A DNA stretch of 64,000 nt from Lachnospiraceae bacterium (GCA_024698715.1 JAILRA010000075.1:78574-142573), one strand, 5' to 3'; shown: positions 53,414 through 62,956, counted from the first letter of the stretch. Notes: generated from the sequence alone by a model not told the origin. Translations and numbers: made by a program.

Positions 53414-55696
53414 ATGGATCAGAAACATTACAATATGATGGATTGGGAAGCTATCGAAAGTATAGTATATGCAGACTGCGATAAGCCTTTCGATGTTCTT
53501 TCCGTTTCAAAAAAAGGAAAATCCAATCTGATTCAGGCGTTTTATCCTGATGCGTTAAAGGTTACTGCTGTATTTTCGATCGGTAAGAAAACAAAGCAGC
53601 TTAAACTCGAAAAAGTTGACGATGCGGGATTTTTTGCAGAATTTTTTGATTTTGAATTTGATTCATATACTTTTAAGATCGAATATGAAGGTATTACAAA
53701 AGATAAGGTAAGCGATCCTTATGCTTTTAATGTTCAGACAGAATCCGCTCAGTACAAGGATATTCTTAAAGGAAAAAGCAAAACCGCATATAAACTTTTG
53801 GGAAGCAGAAAAGAATCTTTAAACGGTATTGAAGGATATGTATTCTGTGTTTATGCACCCAATGCTTCAAGTGTTTCTCTGGTAGGTGATTTCAATAACT
53901 GGAAAGAAAATGCAAATCTTATGCAGAACGATTCAGCCGTGAAAGGCCTGTTTAAGATCTTCATTCCAAATCTTCCGGATTATTCGAAATACAAATATCT
54001 CATCAACTGCAAAGGAAGCAAGATCTACAAAAACGATCCGTTTGCACTCGGTATAGACGGTGATAATTCGGTTTGTATCCCGTTTGCTTACAATGAGAAA
54101 AAACCTAAAAAAGCCGTTTGTCCCGAAGGACTTGAACTGCAGTTCCTTGAAATCGACGTGCTTAAACTGTTTTCAAAATTCGAAGATGTTAAAAAAGCTG
54201 AAGAGTATATCGTAAATCATACAACGAAGTTCAATTATAATGCCGTTTCGTTCATTCATCTTTTCAGATCGAACAATCCTGAAGATATTTATGAATGTAT
54301 GAATGCATTTTCGCTCGATATTTCAAACAGTTTAAACTGCGAAAATCTCAAGGCTCTTATTAATTGTCTTAAAAAGAACGGAATCTTTTCTTTTATAGAA
54401 CTTCCTCTGGCCTATGCTTCTGACTGTGAAAGCGGAATATCCTGTTTCGACGGCGGAAAACTGTTCGAGAATGCAGATCCCAGGCTTTCGAAACATAAAT
54501 TTTATAAAGCAATGCTTTATGATTATACAAATCCTTTCACTAAATCTTATTTAATCTCGAGCGTTAATTTCTTTTTAAATGAATTCGATTTTAACGGATA
54601 TGTATTACCCAATGCGGGCGTGATACTTTATCATGATTACAATAAGGATCCCGGTGAGTTCATTACCGAAGAATGGGGCTCGACTCTTAATTCCAAGGGT
54701 GTGACGTTCATTAAAGACGTTAACCGCTTTGTACATAAGGAATTCAAAAATGCTTTATGTATCGCGAGCATATATGCATACTATAAGGATGTTACCGGAA
54801 AATCAGGCGAATCATTATGCTTTGATTATTGTATGAATACGGGTGCCTGTGAGGAAATCCTTGATTTCTTAAGACTTGATCCTTCTTTCAGACGTGACAA
54901 GCTTGATTCGTTTTTGTTATATCATCATTTCACGAACAAAGAAGAAAAATACATATATCCTTATTCAAAAAAAGAGAATACCAAAGATTTTGCTTCCATT
55001 TACGACAGGATGCCCGGCGACAGAAATCAGAAACTGTCAAATCTCAAGATGGCCGTAATATTCAAGCATCTTATTCTGGGTTCCCAGCTTATGAATATCG
55101 ATATCGACGAAATGCTTCTTTCCGATTCGTCCATCAGGGATCATTACCTTAAGTTTTATGAGGATTTCAGAAAAGTTTACCTTGAGAACAGACAGAGGAT
55201 CCGTAATTTTAACGATGAGAAGCCCTTCAGTTACAAATGTATCGACAACCAGGTATTCACCAGAGAGTATTTTGACGGTACAAAGGACTATATTATCGTA
55301 TTTAATTTCTCGAAAGACGCTTATCAGAAATACAATATTCCCGTTACACATGCGGGCGTTTACAAAGAAGTATTCAATTCCGATCAGACAGTTTACGGCG
55401 GTGCCGGTGTTACCAATCTTAAATCGATTCAGACGCAGGAAAGCGATACGGAAGATATGCAGAATCTGACCATTAAACTTCCGGCACTTTCGATAATGGC
55501 TTTTGAATACAGACAGTTTACCGAAAAAGAACTTGATGCTATCTTCCAGAAAAAGAAAAAAGCCATGTACAAATTTGTTGAAGGTGAAAAGAAAAAAGTT
55601 AAGGATAAACTTAACGCAGATATCGATGTATTAAGGAAAGAAGCTGATTCGAGGATAAAGGAACTCGAAAAACTTCTTGAACCGTTTAATAAATAA
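53414..55696 (+). CDS. Catalytically degenerate GlgB (glycogen branching enzyme) homologue
   Basis: 760 residues. Residues 20-110 resemble the GlgB N-terminal domain; a CBM48 follows with APNASSVSLVGDFNNW (148-163); then a GH13 barrel clearly related to GlgB: FDGGKLFENADPR (345-357), FDFNGYVLPNAGVILYHDY (391-409) and DRMPGDRNQKLSNLK (531-545). The GlgB catalytic residues are gone: the nucleophile in LRVDAV aligns with Pro399, with the preceding Arg as Val397; the TIAEES acid/base region reads CIASIY (449-454); the SHDE region reads YHHFTN (503-508). A coiled, lysine-rich tail (about 695-760) is extra. It probably binds alpha-glucan without branching it. The frame is intact, so this is not a decaying gene. 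Confidence 0.85.
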   Translation: MDQKHYNMMDWEAIESIVYADCDKPFDVLSVSKKGKSNLIQAFYPDALKVTAVFSIGKKTKQLKLEKVDDAGFFAEFFDFEFDSYTFKIEYEGITKDKVSDPYAFNVQTESAQYKDILKGKSKTAYKLLGSRKESLNGIEGYVFCVYAPNASSVSLVGDFNNWKENANLMQNDSAVKGLFKIFIPNLPDYSKYKYLINCKGSKIYKNDPFALGIDGDNSVCIPFAYNEKKPKKAVCPEGLELQFLEIDVLKLFSKFEDVKKAEEYIVNHTTKFNYNAVSFIHLFRSNNPEDIYECMNAFSLDISNSLNCENLKALINCLKKNGIFSFIELPLAYASDCESGISCFDGGKLFENADPRLSKHKFYKAMLYDYTNPFTKSYLISSVNFFLNEFDFNGYVLPNAGVILYHDYNKDPGEFITEEWGSTLNSKGVTFIKDVNRFVHKEFKNALCIASIYAYYKDVTGKSGESLCFDYCMNTGACEEILDFLRLDPSFRRDKLDSFLLYHHFTNKEEKYIYPYSKKENTKDFASIYDRMPGDRNQKLSNLKMAVIFKHLILGSQLMNIDIDEMLLSDSSIRDHYLKFYEDFRKVYLENRQRIRNFNDEKPFSYKCIDNQVFTREYFDGTKDYIIVFNFSKDAYQKYNIPVTHAGVYKEVFNSDQTVYGGAGVTNLKSIQTQESDTEDMQNLTIKLPALSIMAFEYRQFTEKELDAIFQKKKKAMYKFVEGEKKKVKDKLNADIDVLRKEADSRIKELEKLLEPFNK

Positions 55697-55715
55697 TAAC
55701 TAGAATTATAAGAAA

Positions 55716-56567
55716 ATGTTTGATACTGTTTTTGGTTTTTTAAAGAATTCAATAAACGAAGCCATGGTAATAAAGTTTTATTCCCTGGCATTAAGAGTAG
55801 TCTTTTGCGGTGCGATATTTATAATCCTTCTTCAGGCCGTTAAATACTTTAAGAAGTTTTTGAGAAAAACATTTAAGCGTCTTAAGGTTGATGACGGAAT
55901 AGCCGGTTTCCTGACTTCTTCGATCGCTGTCGGAATCTATATTTTAGTCGGATTTATAGTTGCACAGTGGCTCGGGATCGATGCAGCCAGTATCGTAGCT
56001 TTGCTTGGCTCTGCCGGAGTTACCGTCGGTCTGGCAATTCAGGGTTCTCTTTCAAATATAGCCGGCGGCGTGCTCATTCTGATCCTTAAACCGTTCAAAG
56101 TCGGAGATTATATTATCGAAAACAACAAAATGAACGAAGGAACCGTTACTGAGATCGGACTTATCTATACAAAACTCGTCACCCTTGACAACAAAACGGT
56201 CATCCTTCCGAACGGCAGCCTTGCAAACACATCGATAGTAAACGTAACACAGACTCCTTTCAGACTTATAGACATGAAATTTGATATTGCATATTCTGCC
56301 GACACAGTTCTGGCCAAGAATCTCATCAGAGAAGTTCTTGAAAATGATGAGGCTGTTTTAAAGGAAAAACCGATCGAAGTAGCCATGGAATCATGGGAAT
56401 CTTCATCTGTGAAATTATGCAGCAGATTTTATGTGCTTAATGAAAATTTCAGGGTTACCAAATACAGAGTATTGGAAAATGTAAAAACATCTTTTGACAA
56501 AAATAATATTGAAATTCCCTTCCCACAGGTTGTTGTACATAATGCAGATGATCATGAAATTAAATAA
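55716..56567 (+). CDS. Small-conductance mechanosensitive channel (MscS family)
   Basis: 283 residues. Three membrane helices (about 22-42, 63-85, 92-125), the pore helix TM3 with GSAGVTVGLAIQGSLSNIAGG (cited in part), and the MscS beta domain with FKVGDYI and GTVTEIGLIYTKLVTLDNK (in part), ILPNGSLANTSIVN. It releases solutes upon hypo-osmotic shock. Last gene of the four-gene unit, 19 bp after the GlgB homologue. No clear SD, so it may be translated by coupling. Confidence 0.92.
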   Translation: MFDTVFGFLKNSINEAMVIKFYSLALRVVFCGAIFIILLQAVKYFKKFLRKTFKRLKVDDGIAGFLTSSIAVGIYILVGFIVAQWLGIDAASIVALLGSAGVTVGLAIQGSLSNIAGGVLILILKPFKVGDYIIENNKMNEGTVTEIGLIYTKLVTLDNKTVILPNGSLANTSIVNVTQTPFRLIDMKFDIAYSADTVLAKNLIREVLENDEAVLKEKPIEVAMESWESSSVKLCSRFYVLNENFRVTKYRVLENVKTSFDKNNIEIPFPQVVVHNADDHEIK

Positions 56568-56571
56568 ACTC

Positions 56572-56600
56572 TTGATTTAAGTTGCTTCTGTGGGTATAAT
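56572..56600 (+). promoter_or_regulatory. tRNA-Thr promoter
   Basis: TTGATT (56572-56577), 17-bp spacer, TATAAT (56595-56600). Confidence 0.78.
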
Positions 56601-56619
56601 ATAAAACGTTTTAGGAATT

Positions 56620-56692
56620 GCTGGAATAGCTCAGCCGGTAGAGCACTTCACTCGTAATGAAGGGGTCGTCAGTTCGAATCTGATTTCCAGCT
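56620..56692 (+). tRNA. tRNA-Thr (anticodon CGT)
   Basis: A 73-nt cloverleaf: acceptor GCTGGAA/TTCCAGC (7 bp), D arm with AGCTCAGCCGGTAGAGC, anticodon arm CTTCA-CTCGTAA-TGAAG giving anticodon CGT (reads ACG), variable loop, and T arm GTCAG-TTCGAAT-CTGAT. CCA is not encoded. Anticodon CGT assigns threonine. Confidence 0.96.
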
Positions 56693-56757
56693 TTTATAAG
56701 CGGTATATTTTCTTGTTTATTATTTGATAAATTAAAGAAATTAACGTATTTATGGGG

Positions 56758-56789
56758 AAATGGGAACAATTATTTTGTTTCCATTTTTT
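56758..56789 (+). terminator. Intrinsic terminator between tRNA-Thr and argH
   Basis: AAATGGGAACAA (56758-56769), TTATT loop, TTGTTTCCATTT (56775-56786, one G-U pair), then Ts. It ends only 42 bp before the argH start and may also act as an attenuator. Confidence 0.8.
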
Positions 56790-56831
56790 AAAGTAAAGAC
56801 AGTTGGATTATTGATTTTCGGAGGAATGATT

Positions 56832-58196
56832 ATGGCTCAGCTCTGGGGCGGAAGATTTACAAAAGAAACCGATGATAAAGTATTTGCTTTCAACGAATCG
56901 CTTTCGTTTGACAAAAGACTTTATAAAGCCGATATTACCGGATCGATCTGCCATGCAGCCATGCTTGCAAAGCAGGGAATCATTTCCGATGAAGAAAAAG
57001 AATCGATCACTAAAGGGCTCAATTCCATCCTTTCGGAACTTGAAAGCGGTGAGCTTGAGTTTGATAATAAATGTGAAGACATTCACAGTTTCGTAGAAGC
57101 AAATCTGATAAAGAGGATCGGTGATGCAGGGAAGAAACTTCATACAGGCCGTTCAAGAAACGATCAGGTTGCTCTGGATATGAAGATATTTGTAAGAAGC
57201 GAAACAGATGAGATCGAAGAACTGCTAACGGCTTTGCTTAAAGTATTTCTTCGCAGAATGGAAGAGAATAAAGATACTTATATGCCTGCGTTCACTCATC
57301 TTCAGAAAGCTCAGCCTACCAATCTGGCTCATTATATAGGTGCTTATGTTGAAATGTTCCTTCGTGACAGGGACAGAATGAAGGATATAAGAAAGAGACT
57401 TAACCTTTCACCTCTCGGTGCAGGTGCTCTCTGCGGTACCACATATCCGCTTGACAGAGATTATACGGCTGAACTTCTCGGATTTGATACTGCAACTTTC
57501 AATTCAATGGATTCGGTTTCGGACAGGGATTACCTTATAGAGACATTATCCGCATGTTCAATGATAATGATGCATTTATCCAGATTTTCAGAAGAACTTA
57601 TCATCTGGAATTCCAACGAATACAGATTTGTTGAAATGGATGATGCTTTTTCTACCGGTTCATCCATAATGCCTCAGAAGAAAAATCCGGATATCGCCGA
57701 GCTGGTAAGAGGAAAGACGGGCAGAGTGTACGGTTCACTTATGTCAATACTCACAACGATGAAAGGACTTCCTCTCGCATATAATAAGGATATGCAGGAA
57801 GACAAAGAAGTTGCTTTTGATGCTCTTGATACAGTAAAAGACTGTCTTGCGCTGTTTACCGGTATGTTCGATACGATTACTTTCAATAAAGAAATAATGG
57901 CTAAGAGTGCCATGAAAGGTTTCACAAACGCTACCGATGCAGCCGATTATCTCGTTAAAAAAGGCATGCCTTTCAGGGATGCGCATTCGGTCATCGGTCA
58001 TCTGGTTTTAAAATGTATCGAAAAAGATTGTTCGATAGAAGATATGAGCATTGACGAATTAAAATCTATCTGTGATACATTTGATGAAGATATTTACGAT
58101 GCCATTTCTCTTAAGACATGTGTTGAAAGAAGACTTACCAAAGGTGCACCGGGAGCCATAGATGAGTCGATAAAGAGATACAGGGAGATCATCTGA
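56832..58196 (+). CDS. argH: Argininosuccinate lyase
   Basis: 454 residues from ATG 56832 (SD GGAGGA at 56820); an in-frame upstream start at 56760 lies in the terminator. MAQLWGGRFTKETDD, TGRSRNDQVALD (near 109-120), and the family signature GSSIMPQKKNPD near 280 are present. It splits argininosuccinate to arginine and fumarate. The partner argG is not adjacent. Expression may need read-through from the tRNA-Thr unit or a promoter inside the 65 bp before the terminator. Confidence 0.97.
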   Translation: MAQLWGGRFTKETDDKVFAFNESLSFDKRLYKADITGSICHAAMLAKQGIISDEEKESITKGLNSILSELESGELEFDNKCEDIHSFVEANLIKRIGDAGKKLHTGRSRNDQVALDMKIFVRSETDEIEELLTALLKVFLRRMEENKDTYMPAFTHLQKAQPTNLAHYIGAYVEMFLRDRDRMKDIRKRLNLSPLGAGALCGTTYPLDRDYTAELLGFDTATFNSMDSVSDRDYLIETLSACSMIMMHLSRFSEELIIWNSNEYRFVEMDDAFSTGSSIMPQKKNPDIAELVRGKTGRVYGSLMSILTTMKGLPLAYNKDMQEDKEVAFDALDTVKDCLALFTGMFDTITFNKEIMAKSAMKGFTNATDAADYLVKKGMPFRDAHSVIGHLVLKCIEKDCSIEDMSIDELKSICDTFDEDIYDAISLKTCVERRLTKGAPGAIDESIKRYREII

Positions 58197-58241
58197 TATT
58201 TCTTTTGTGAAAAATATATATAAATATTTGTAATATTTCGG

Positions 58242-58270
58242 TTGATTTTTTTAAATATATATTTTAATAT
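58242..58270 (+). promoter_or_regulatory. asd promoter
   Basis: TTGATT (58242-58247), 17-bp spacer, TAATAT (58265-58270). A small hairpin AAAGATT (58286-58292)/AATCTTT (58306-58312) lies just ahead of the ribosome site. Confidence 0.7.
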
Positions 58271-58328
58271 GTAAACATTTATTATAAAGATTCGATATAA
58301 AATGAAATCTTTAACGGAGGTAACAGAA

Positions 58329-59414
58329 ATGAGTGACAAATTACGTGTTGGTATTTTAGGCGGAACGGGAATGGTCGGACAGAGATTCATTTCCCTTCTT
58401 GAAAATCATCCCTGGTTTGAGGTTGTATTGATCGCGGCTTCTCCCAGATCCAAGGGCAAAAGATATGAAGATGCCGTTGGCGACAGATGGAAAATGACCA
58501 CACCTATGCCTGAAGCTGTTAAAGATATGATCGTATATGATGTTAACGAAGTAGAGAAGATATCCGGACTTGTTGATTTTTGTTTCTCTGCTGTTGATAT
58601 GACGAAAGACGAGATCAGAGCTATTGAAGAGGCTTATGCTAAGGCAGAAACGCCCGTTGTTTCCAATAACTCGGCTCACAGATGGACGCCCGATGTACCC
58701 ATGGTTGTTCCCGAGATCAATCCCGAACACATGAAAGTCATCGATGACCAGAAAAAGAGACTCGGTACGAAGAGAGGCTTTATTGCCGTTAAACCGAACT
58801 GTTCGATCCAGTCATATGCTCCCGTTCTTACGGCATGGAAAGAATTCGAGCCTTACGAAGCCATAGTAAGTACGTATCAGGCTATTTCAGGTGCCGGCAA
58901 AACGTTCAAAGACTGGCCTGAAATGGAAGGCAACATCATTCCTTACATCGGCGGAGAAGAAGAAAAGAGTGAAAAAGAACCTTTGAGAATCTGGGGTAAA
59001 GTTGAAAACGGCGAAATCGTACCCGCAGATAATATAAAGATCACGAGCCAGTGTATCAGAGTACCTGTTCTTAACGGACATACGGCTTCCGTATTTGTTA
59101 AATTCAAAAAACAGCCTACGAAAGAGGAACTCATAGACAGACTTGTTAAATTCAAAGGACTTCCTCAGGAACTGAACCTTCCTTCTGCGCCCAAGCAGTT
59201 TATTCAGTATCTTGAAGAAGACAACAGACCTCAGGTTGCTCTGGATGTTGATTTTGAGAACGGAATGGGCATCAGCGTAGGACGTATAAGAGAAGACAGC
59301 ATTTATGACTGGAAATTCGTAGGTCTTTCTCATAATACGGTAAGAGGCGCTGCAGGCGGAGCTGTTCTTTGCGCGGAACTCTTGAAGGCGCAGGGTTATA
59401 TAAGTGCCAAATAA
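58329..59414 (+). CDS. asd: Aspartate-semialdehyde dehydrogenase
   Basis: 361 residues from ATG 58329 (SD GGAGG). NADP-binding GGTGMVGQRF (11-20) and the nucleophile Cys158 in KPNCSIQ are present. The length and the KPNCSIQ form match the archaeal/fungal-like Asd group found in many Clostridia, not the enterobacterial type. It makes aspartate semialdehyde for lysine/diaminopimelate, threonine and methionine. It has its own promoter. Confidence 0.95.
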   Translation: MSDKLRVGILGGTGMVGQRFISLLENHPWFEVVLIAASPRSKGKRYEDAVGDRWKMTTPMPEAVKDMIVYDVNEVEKISGLVDFCFSAVDMTKDEIRAIEEAYAKAETPVVSNNSAHRWTPDVPMVVPEINPEHMKVIDDQKKRLGTKRGFIAVKPNCSIQSYAPVLTAWKEFEPYEAIVSTYQAISGAGKTFKDWPEMEGNIIPYIGGEEEKSEKEPLRIWGKVENGEIVPADNIKITSQCIRVPVLNGHTASVFVKFKKQPTKEELIDRLVKFKGLPQELNLPSAPKQFIQYLEEDNRPQVALDVDFENGMGISVGRIREDSIYDWKFVGLSHNTVRGAAGGAVLCAELLKAQGYISAK

Positions 59415-59491
59415 TTACTGATAATACATTTATCGAAATCGGCATTAAACGTATATTTTAAAATATAGATTATTTTGTATTGGGGGAGTTT

Positions 59492-60859
59492 ATGATAATC
59501 GGTAGAGGAAGTGAAGTTGATTATCTCAATAAAATGTTTAATGAACCTGAAGGAGCGCTCGTAACTTTATACGGGCGCCCCGGGGTTGGCACCTCTTCCG
59601 TTTGGCATGAATTTGTAAAAGACAAGAAGTATGTATATATAAAATGTCCGAAGGCGTCGGCCAGACAGATTGACTTTCTTATTGCCGGCGATCTTATCTT
59701 AAAAGGATATGAGTTTTCCGAAGAATATCCTTCTTTTTCGACTATTCTTGACAGATTGTCCGATAAATACAAACTGGACAAGTATGTTTTTATTCTCGAT
59801 GACTTTGAAAACTGTTTTAAAGCTGATGAGAATAATATTTCAACACTTTTCTCATTTTTAAAACTGAATAAAAACGACAATCGTTTCATGTGTCTTTTGG
59901 TTTCGCATGATACTAGATATGTTGAGAATACTTTTGTATCAAAGATAGGCAAAAACGCACTTTCGATCGATGCGTTTCTTAAGATACAGCCCGCATCTTT
60001 TATGGATCTGGTTTTGTATTACAATATTGACGATACTTCAAGATGCATGGATTATTACGCTTTGCTCGGAGGAAATATTGCTTTTTACAATTATTTCGAT
60101 AAAACAATTTCATTAAAAGAAAATATCATCAAAAACTTTCTTAAAGACAACTCACCTTTCAGAAAAGCGGGATATGATGTGGTTCTGGAATATCTGCGTG
60201 AGATAAACGTATACGGAACGATTCTTTACTGCCTGGCGAACGGACATACAAAACTTAATGATATCTATGCGCATACAGGTTTTTCGAGAGCAAAGATAAG
60301 TGTGTATCTCAAGAATCTTATGAGTCTTGATACCGTTGAAAAAGTTTCGAGTTTTGATACACCGGGTAACGAGAATACCATGAAAGGTGTTTACAGGATC
60401 TCCAATCCGATCGTCAATTTCTGGTATAAATTCATTTATCCTCATGAATCATATCTTGAACTGATGACACCCGAGAAATATTACGATACTTTTATCAATG
60501 ATAATATTCCCGATTTCCTTAAGGAAGCACTTCCGCTTATCTGCAAGGAATATCTGACTCTTTTAAACAAAAAGCACGGACTTCCCATTAAGGTTACAAA
60601 ATCGGGTGAATGGGTCGGTAAAGCGGGAACAATTCATTTCATCGGTAAGGACGAACACAGGAATATTCTTGCCGCATATTGTGCCGTGGGTAACGATCCT
60701 TTGAATTATTCGGAATTTGAATGGTTTGATTACTGCCTGAAAGAAGCCAGGATCAACGCCGATTATATATATCTGTTCTCGAAGAGCGGTTTTGATGAGG
60801 ATTTAAGCGAAATGCTCACAGACAGGGAAATAACTTATATCGACATAAGAAACCTCTGA
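59492..60859 (+). CDS. DUF234-type ATPase/nuclease-fold protein with both active sites degenerate
   Basis: 455 residues from ATG 59492 (SD GGGGGAG). Layout of the archaeal-type ATPase_2 plus DUF234 family: N-terminal IGRGSEVDYLN, a P-loop region, a helical/winged-helix region (about 225-300, YAHTGFSRAKISVYLKNL), and a C-terminal nuclease-like domain (about 340-455). The P-loop reads GRPGVGTSS (28-36), with Thr34 where Lys is required. Walker B is ILDDFE (101-106). The C-terminal domain reads TIHFIG and AAYCAV (about 380-399) where relatives have EIDIVA-like and ECKW-like nuclease motifs. Probably a binding or regulatory protein. topB follows 45 bp downstream. Confidence 0.82.
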   Translation: MIIGRGSEVDYLNKMFNEPEGALVTLYGRPGVGTSSVWHEFVKDKKYVYIKCPKASARQIDFLIAGDLILKGYEFSEEYPSFSTILDRLSDKYKLDKYVFILDDFENCFKADENNISTLFSFLKLNKNDNRFMCLLVSHDTRYVENTFVSKIGKNALSIDAFLKIQPASFMDLVLYYNIDDTSRCMDYYALLGGNIAFYNYFDKTISLKENIIKNFLKDNSPFRKAGYDVVLEYLREINVYGTILYCLANGHTKLNDIYAHTGFSRAKISVYLKNLMSLDTVEKVSSFDTPGNENTMKGVYRISNPIVNFWYKFIYPHESYLELMTPEKYYDTFINDNIPDFLKEALPLICKEYLTLLNKKHGLPIKVTKSGEWVGKAGTIHFIGKDEHRNILAAYCAVGNDPLNYSEFEWFDYCLKEARINADYIYLFSKSGFDEDLSEMLTDREITYIDIRNL

Positions 60860-60904
60860 TCTTTGAGATAACGACTCATAAAGATTTAAAATATAAGGAG
60901 TTAT

Positions 60905-62956
60905 ATGGCAAAGGAAGTTTATATTGCCGAAAAACCGTCGGTTGCAAAGGAATTTGCGAAAGCGCTTAAAGAAAATTTCAAGCAGAACGACGGATATCTT
61001 GAAAGCGATAATTCGATAGTTACCTGGTGTGTGGGTCATCTTGTAAATATGAGTTATCCGGAAGAATATGATGCGGAACTAAAAAAATGGTCATTCGATA
61101 CCATTCCTTTCATTCCCGATAATTATAAATATCAGGTAATTTCTTCGGTTTCCAAACAGTTTAATATCGTAAAAAGGCTTTTGACCAGAGATGATGTCGA
61201 CTGCATTTATGTCTGTACCGACTCCGGGCGTGAAGGAGAGTACATATACAGACTTGTCGAACAGGAAGCTCATGTTAAAGGCAAAGAGAGGCGTCGCGTG
61301 TGGATTGATTCGCAGACGGAAGATGAGATCTTAAGAGGCATAAGAGAAGCCAAAGATCTCAGCGAATACGACAATCTATCGGCGGCTGCTTATTTGCGTG
61401 CAAAAGAAGACTATCTGATGGGTATCAATTTTTCACGAGCACTTACTCTCAGATACGGTTACGGAATGAAGACATTTCTTAAAGCCGACAAATGTGTTAT
61501 AAGCGTCGGCCGTGTGATGACCTGCGTTTTGGGCATGGTCGTATCAAGGGAAAGAGAGATAAGGGATTTTGTAAAGACCCCTTTTTACAGAGTTCTCGCG
61601 TCACTTGACTTTAACGGTACCTGTTATGACGGTGAATTCAGGGCGGTTGAAGGATCAAAATATTTTGAATCACCTCTTCTTTATAAAGAGAACGGATTCA
61701 AAAAAGAAGAAGATGCATTAAAACTCATCGAAGAAGTTAAGTCAGGCGACGGCAACGAGTTTACCGTCTTTTCAATTGAAAAGAAAAAGGAAAAAAGAAA
61801 TCCGCCGATGCTTTACAATCTGGCCGATCTTCAGAATGACTGTTCAAAGTATTTTAAGATCGATCCTGCAAAGACACTTAATTACATACAGGAATTATAC
61901 GAAAAGAAACTTGTCACATATCCGAGAACCGATGCGAGAGTATTATCGACGGCGGTTTCGAAAGAAATCCACAAGAATCTCGGAGGTTTGAAAGTACATC
62001 CCTTATACGGCGATATCATAAAAGGTATTTTCGAATCCGGATCTTATAAAAAGATCGGATCGACTAAATATACAAACGATAAACTAATCACGGACCACTA
62101 TGCGATAATTCCGACCGGTCAGGGCTTCGACAATCTTAAGACTCTTGATACTACATGCCTTCATATCTATGAGATAATCTGTCGAAGGTTTTTGGGAATT
62201 TTCCTTCCTCCTGCCGTATATGAAAAAGATTCTCTTGTCGTGGAGAGGAACGGCGAAAAATTCTTTTCTTCGTTTAAAGTACTGAAAGAAGAAGGTTTTC
62301 TTGCTTCAACAACATTTTCTTTTATTAAGAAGAAAGATAAAGATACTGCAAATGCTGAAAACGAAGACGTTGATGAAAAGGGCAAAAACGGTTCCGATGC
62401 CAAAGATGAAAGCGAGGATGTCAAATGTTCCGAAGAAACACTTGAATTCCTTGCTAAACTTAAAAAGGGCGATAAATTACCGTACAATGACATATTTGTA
62501 AAAGAAGGCGAAACATCACCTCCCAAAAGATACAATTCGGGAAGTATGATACAGGCCATGGAAAGTGCAGGTCAGCAGATAGAAGACGAGGAATTAAGAG
62601 CTCAGCTTAAAGGTTCCGGAATCGGAACTTCGGCAACAAGAGCCGCGATTCTTGATAAACTCTTCAAAAACGGTTATCTGAAACTTAATAAAAAGACACA
62701 GATAATCACGCCGACACTGCTTGGCGAAATGATCAACGATACCGTTTACCTTTCGATCCCGTCGCTTTTGTATCCGAAACTTACGGCAAGCTGGGAGAAA
62801 GGCCTCACCATGGTAGCAAACGGCGAAGTCGGAGAAAAAGAGTATATGGAAAAACTGTCCAAATATGTGTCCGACTACACAAACGATGTTAAAACCAAGG
62901 ATTATAATTCCAAACTGAATAACAGATATCGTTATATAGCACAGTTTTACAAATAA
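60905..62956 (+). CDS. topB: DNA topoisomerase III (type IA)
   Basis: 683 residues. Toprim domain with IAEKPSVAKEFA (7-18) and CTDSGREGEYI (104-114); catalytic Tyr339 in VTYPRTDARVLS; GSGIGTSATRAAILDKL in the second half. A Glu/Asp/Lys-rich insert (about 480-515) is likely disordered. No C-terminal zinc fingers. It decatenates DNA and resolves recombination intermediates. SD AAGGAG before the ATG. Likely co-transcribed with the upstream ATPase-like gene. Confidence 0.94.
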   Translation: MAKEVYIAEKPSVAKEFAKALKENFKQNDGYLESDNSIVTWCVGHLVNMSYPEEYDAELKKWSFDTIPFIPDNYKYQVISSVSKQFNIVKRLLTRDDVDCIYVCTDSGREGEYIYRLVEQEAHVKGKERRRVWIDSQTEDEILRGIREAKDLSEYDNLSAAAYLRAKEDYLMGINFSRALTLRYGYGMKTFLKADKCVISVGRVMTCVLGMVVSREREIRDFVKTPFYRVLASLDFNGTCYDGEFRAVEGSKYFESPLLYKENGFKKEEDALKLIEEVKSGDGNEFTVFSIEKKKEKRNPPMLYNLADLQNDCSKYFKIDPAKTLNYIQELYEKKLVTYPRTDARVLSTAVSKEIHKNLGGLKVHPLYGDIIKGIFESGSYKKIGSTKYTNDKLITDHYAIIPTGQGFDNLKTLDTTCLHIYEIICRRFLGIFLPPAVYEKDSLVVERNGEKFFSSFKVLKEEGFLASTTFSFIKKKDKDTANAENEDVDEKGKNGSDAKDESEDVKCSEETLEFLAKLKKGDKLPYNDIFVKEGETSPPKRYNSGSMIQAMESAGQQIEDEELRAQLKGSGIGTSATRAAILDKLFKNGYLKLNKKTQIITPTLLGEMINDTVYLSIPSLLYPKLTASWEKGLTMVANGEVGEKEYMEKLSKYVSDYTNDVKTKDYNSKLNNRYRYIAQFYK

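Noticed and set aside
61214..61250. Missing second Asp in the topB Toprim motif (CTDSGREGE)
   Set aside because: A Gly or similar residue here is common in Firmicutes TopB as I recall, so it is not a sign of inactivity.
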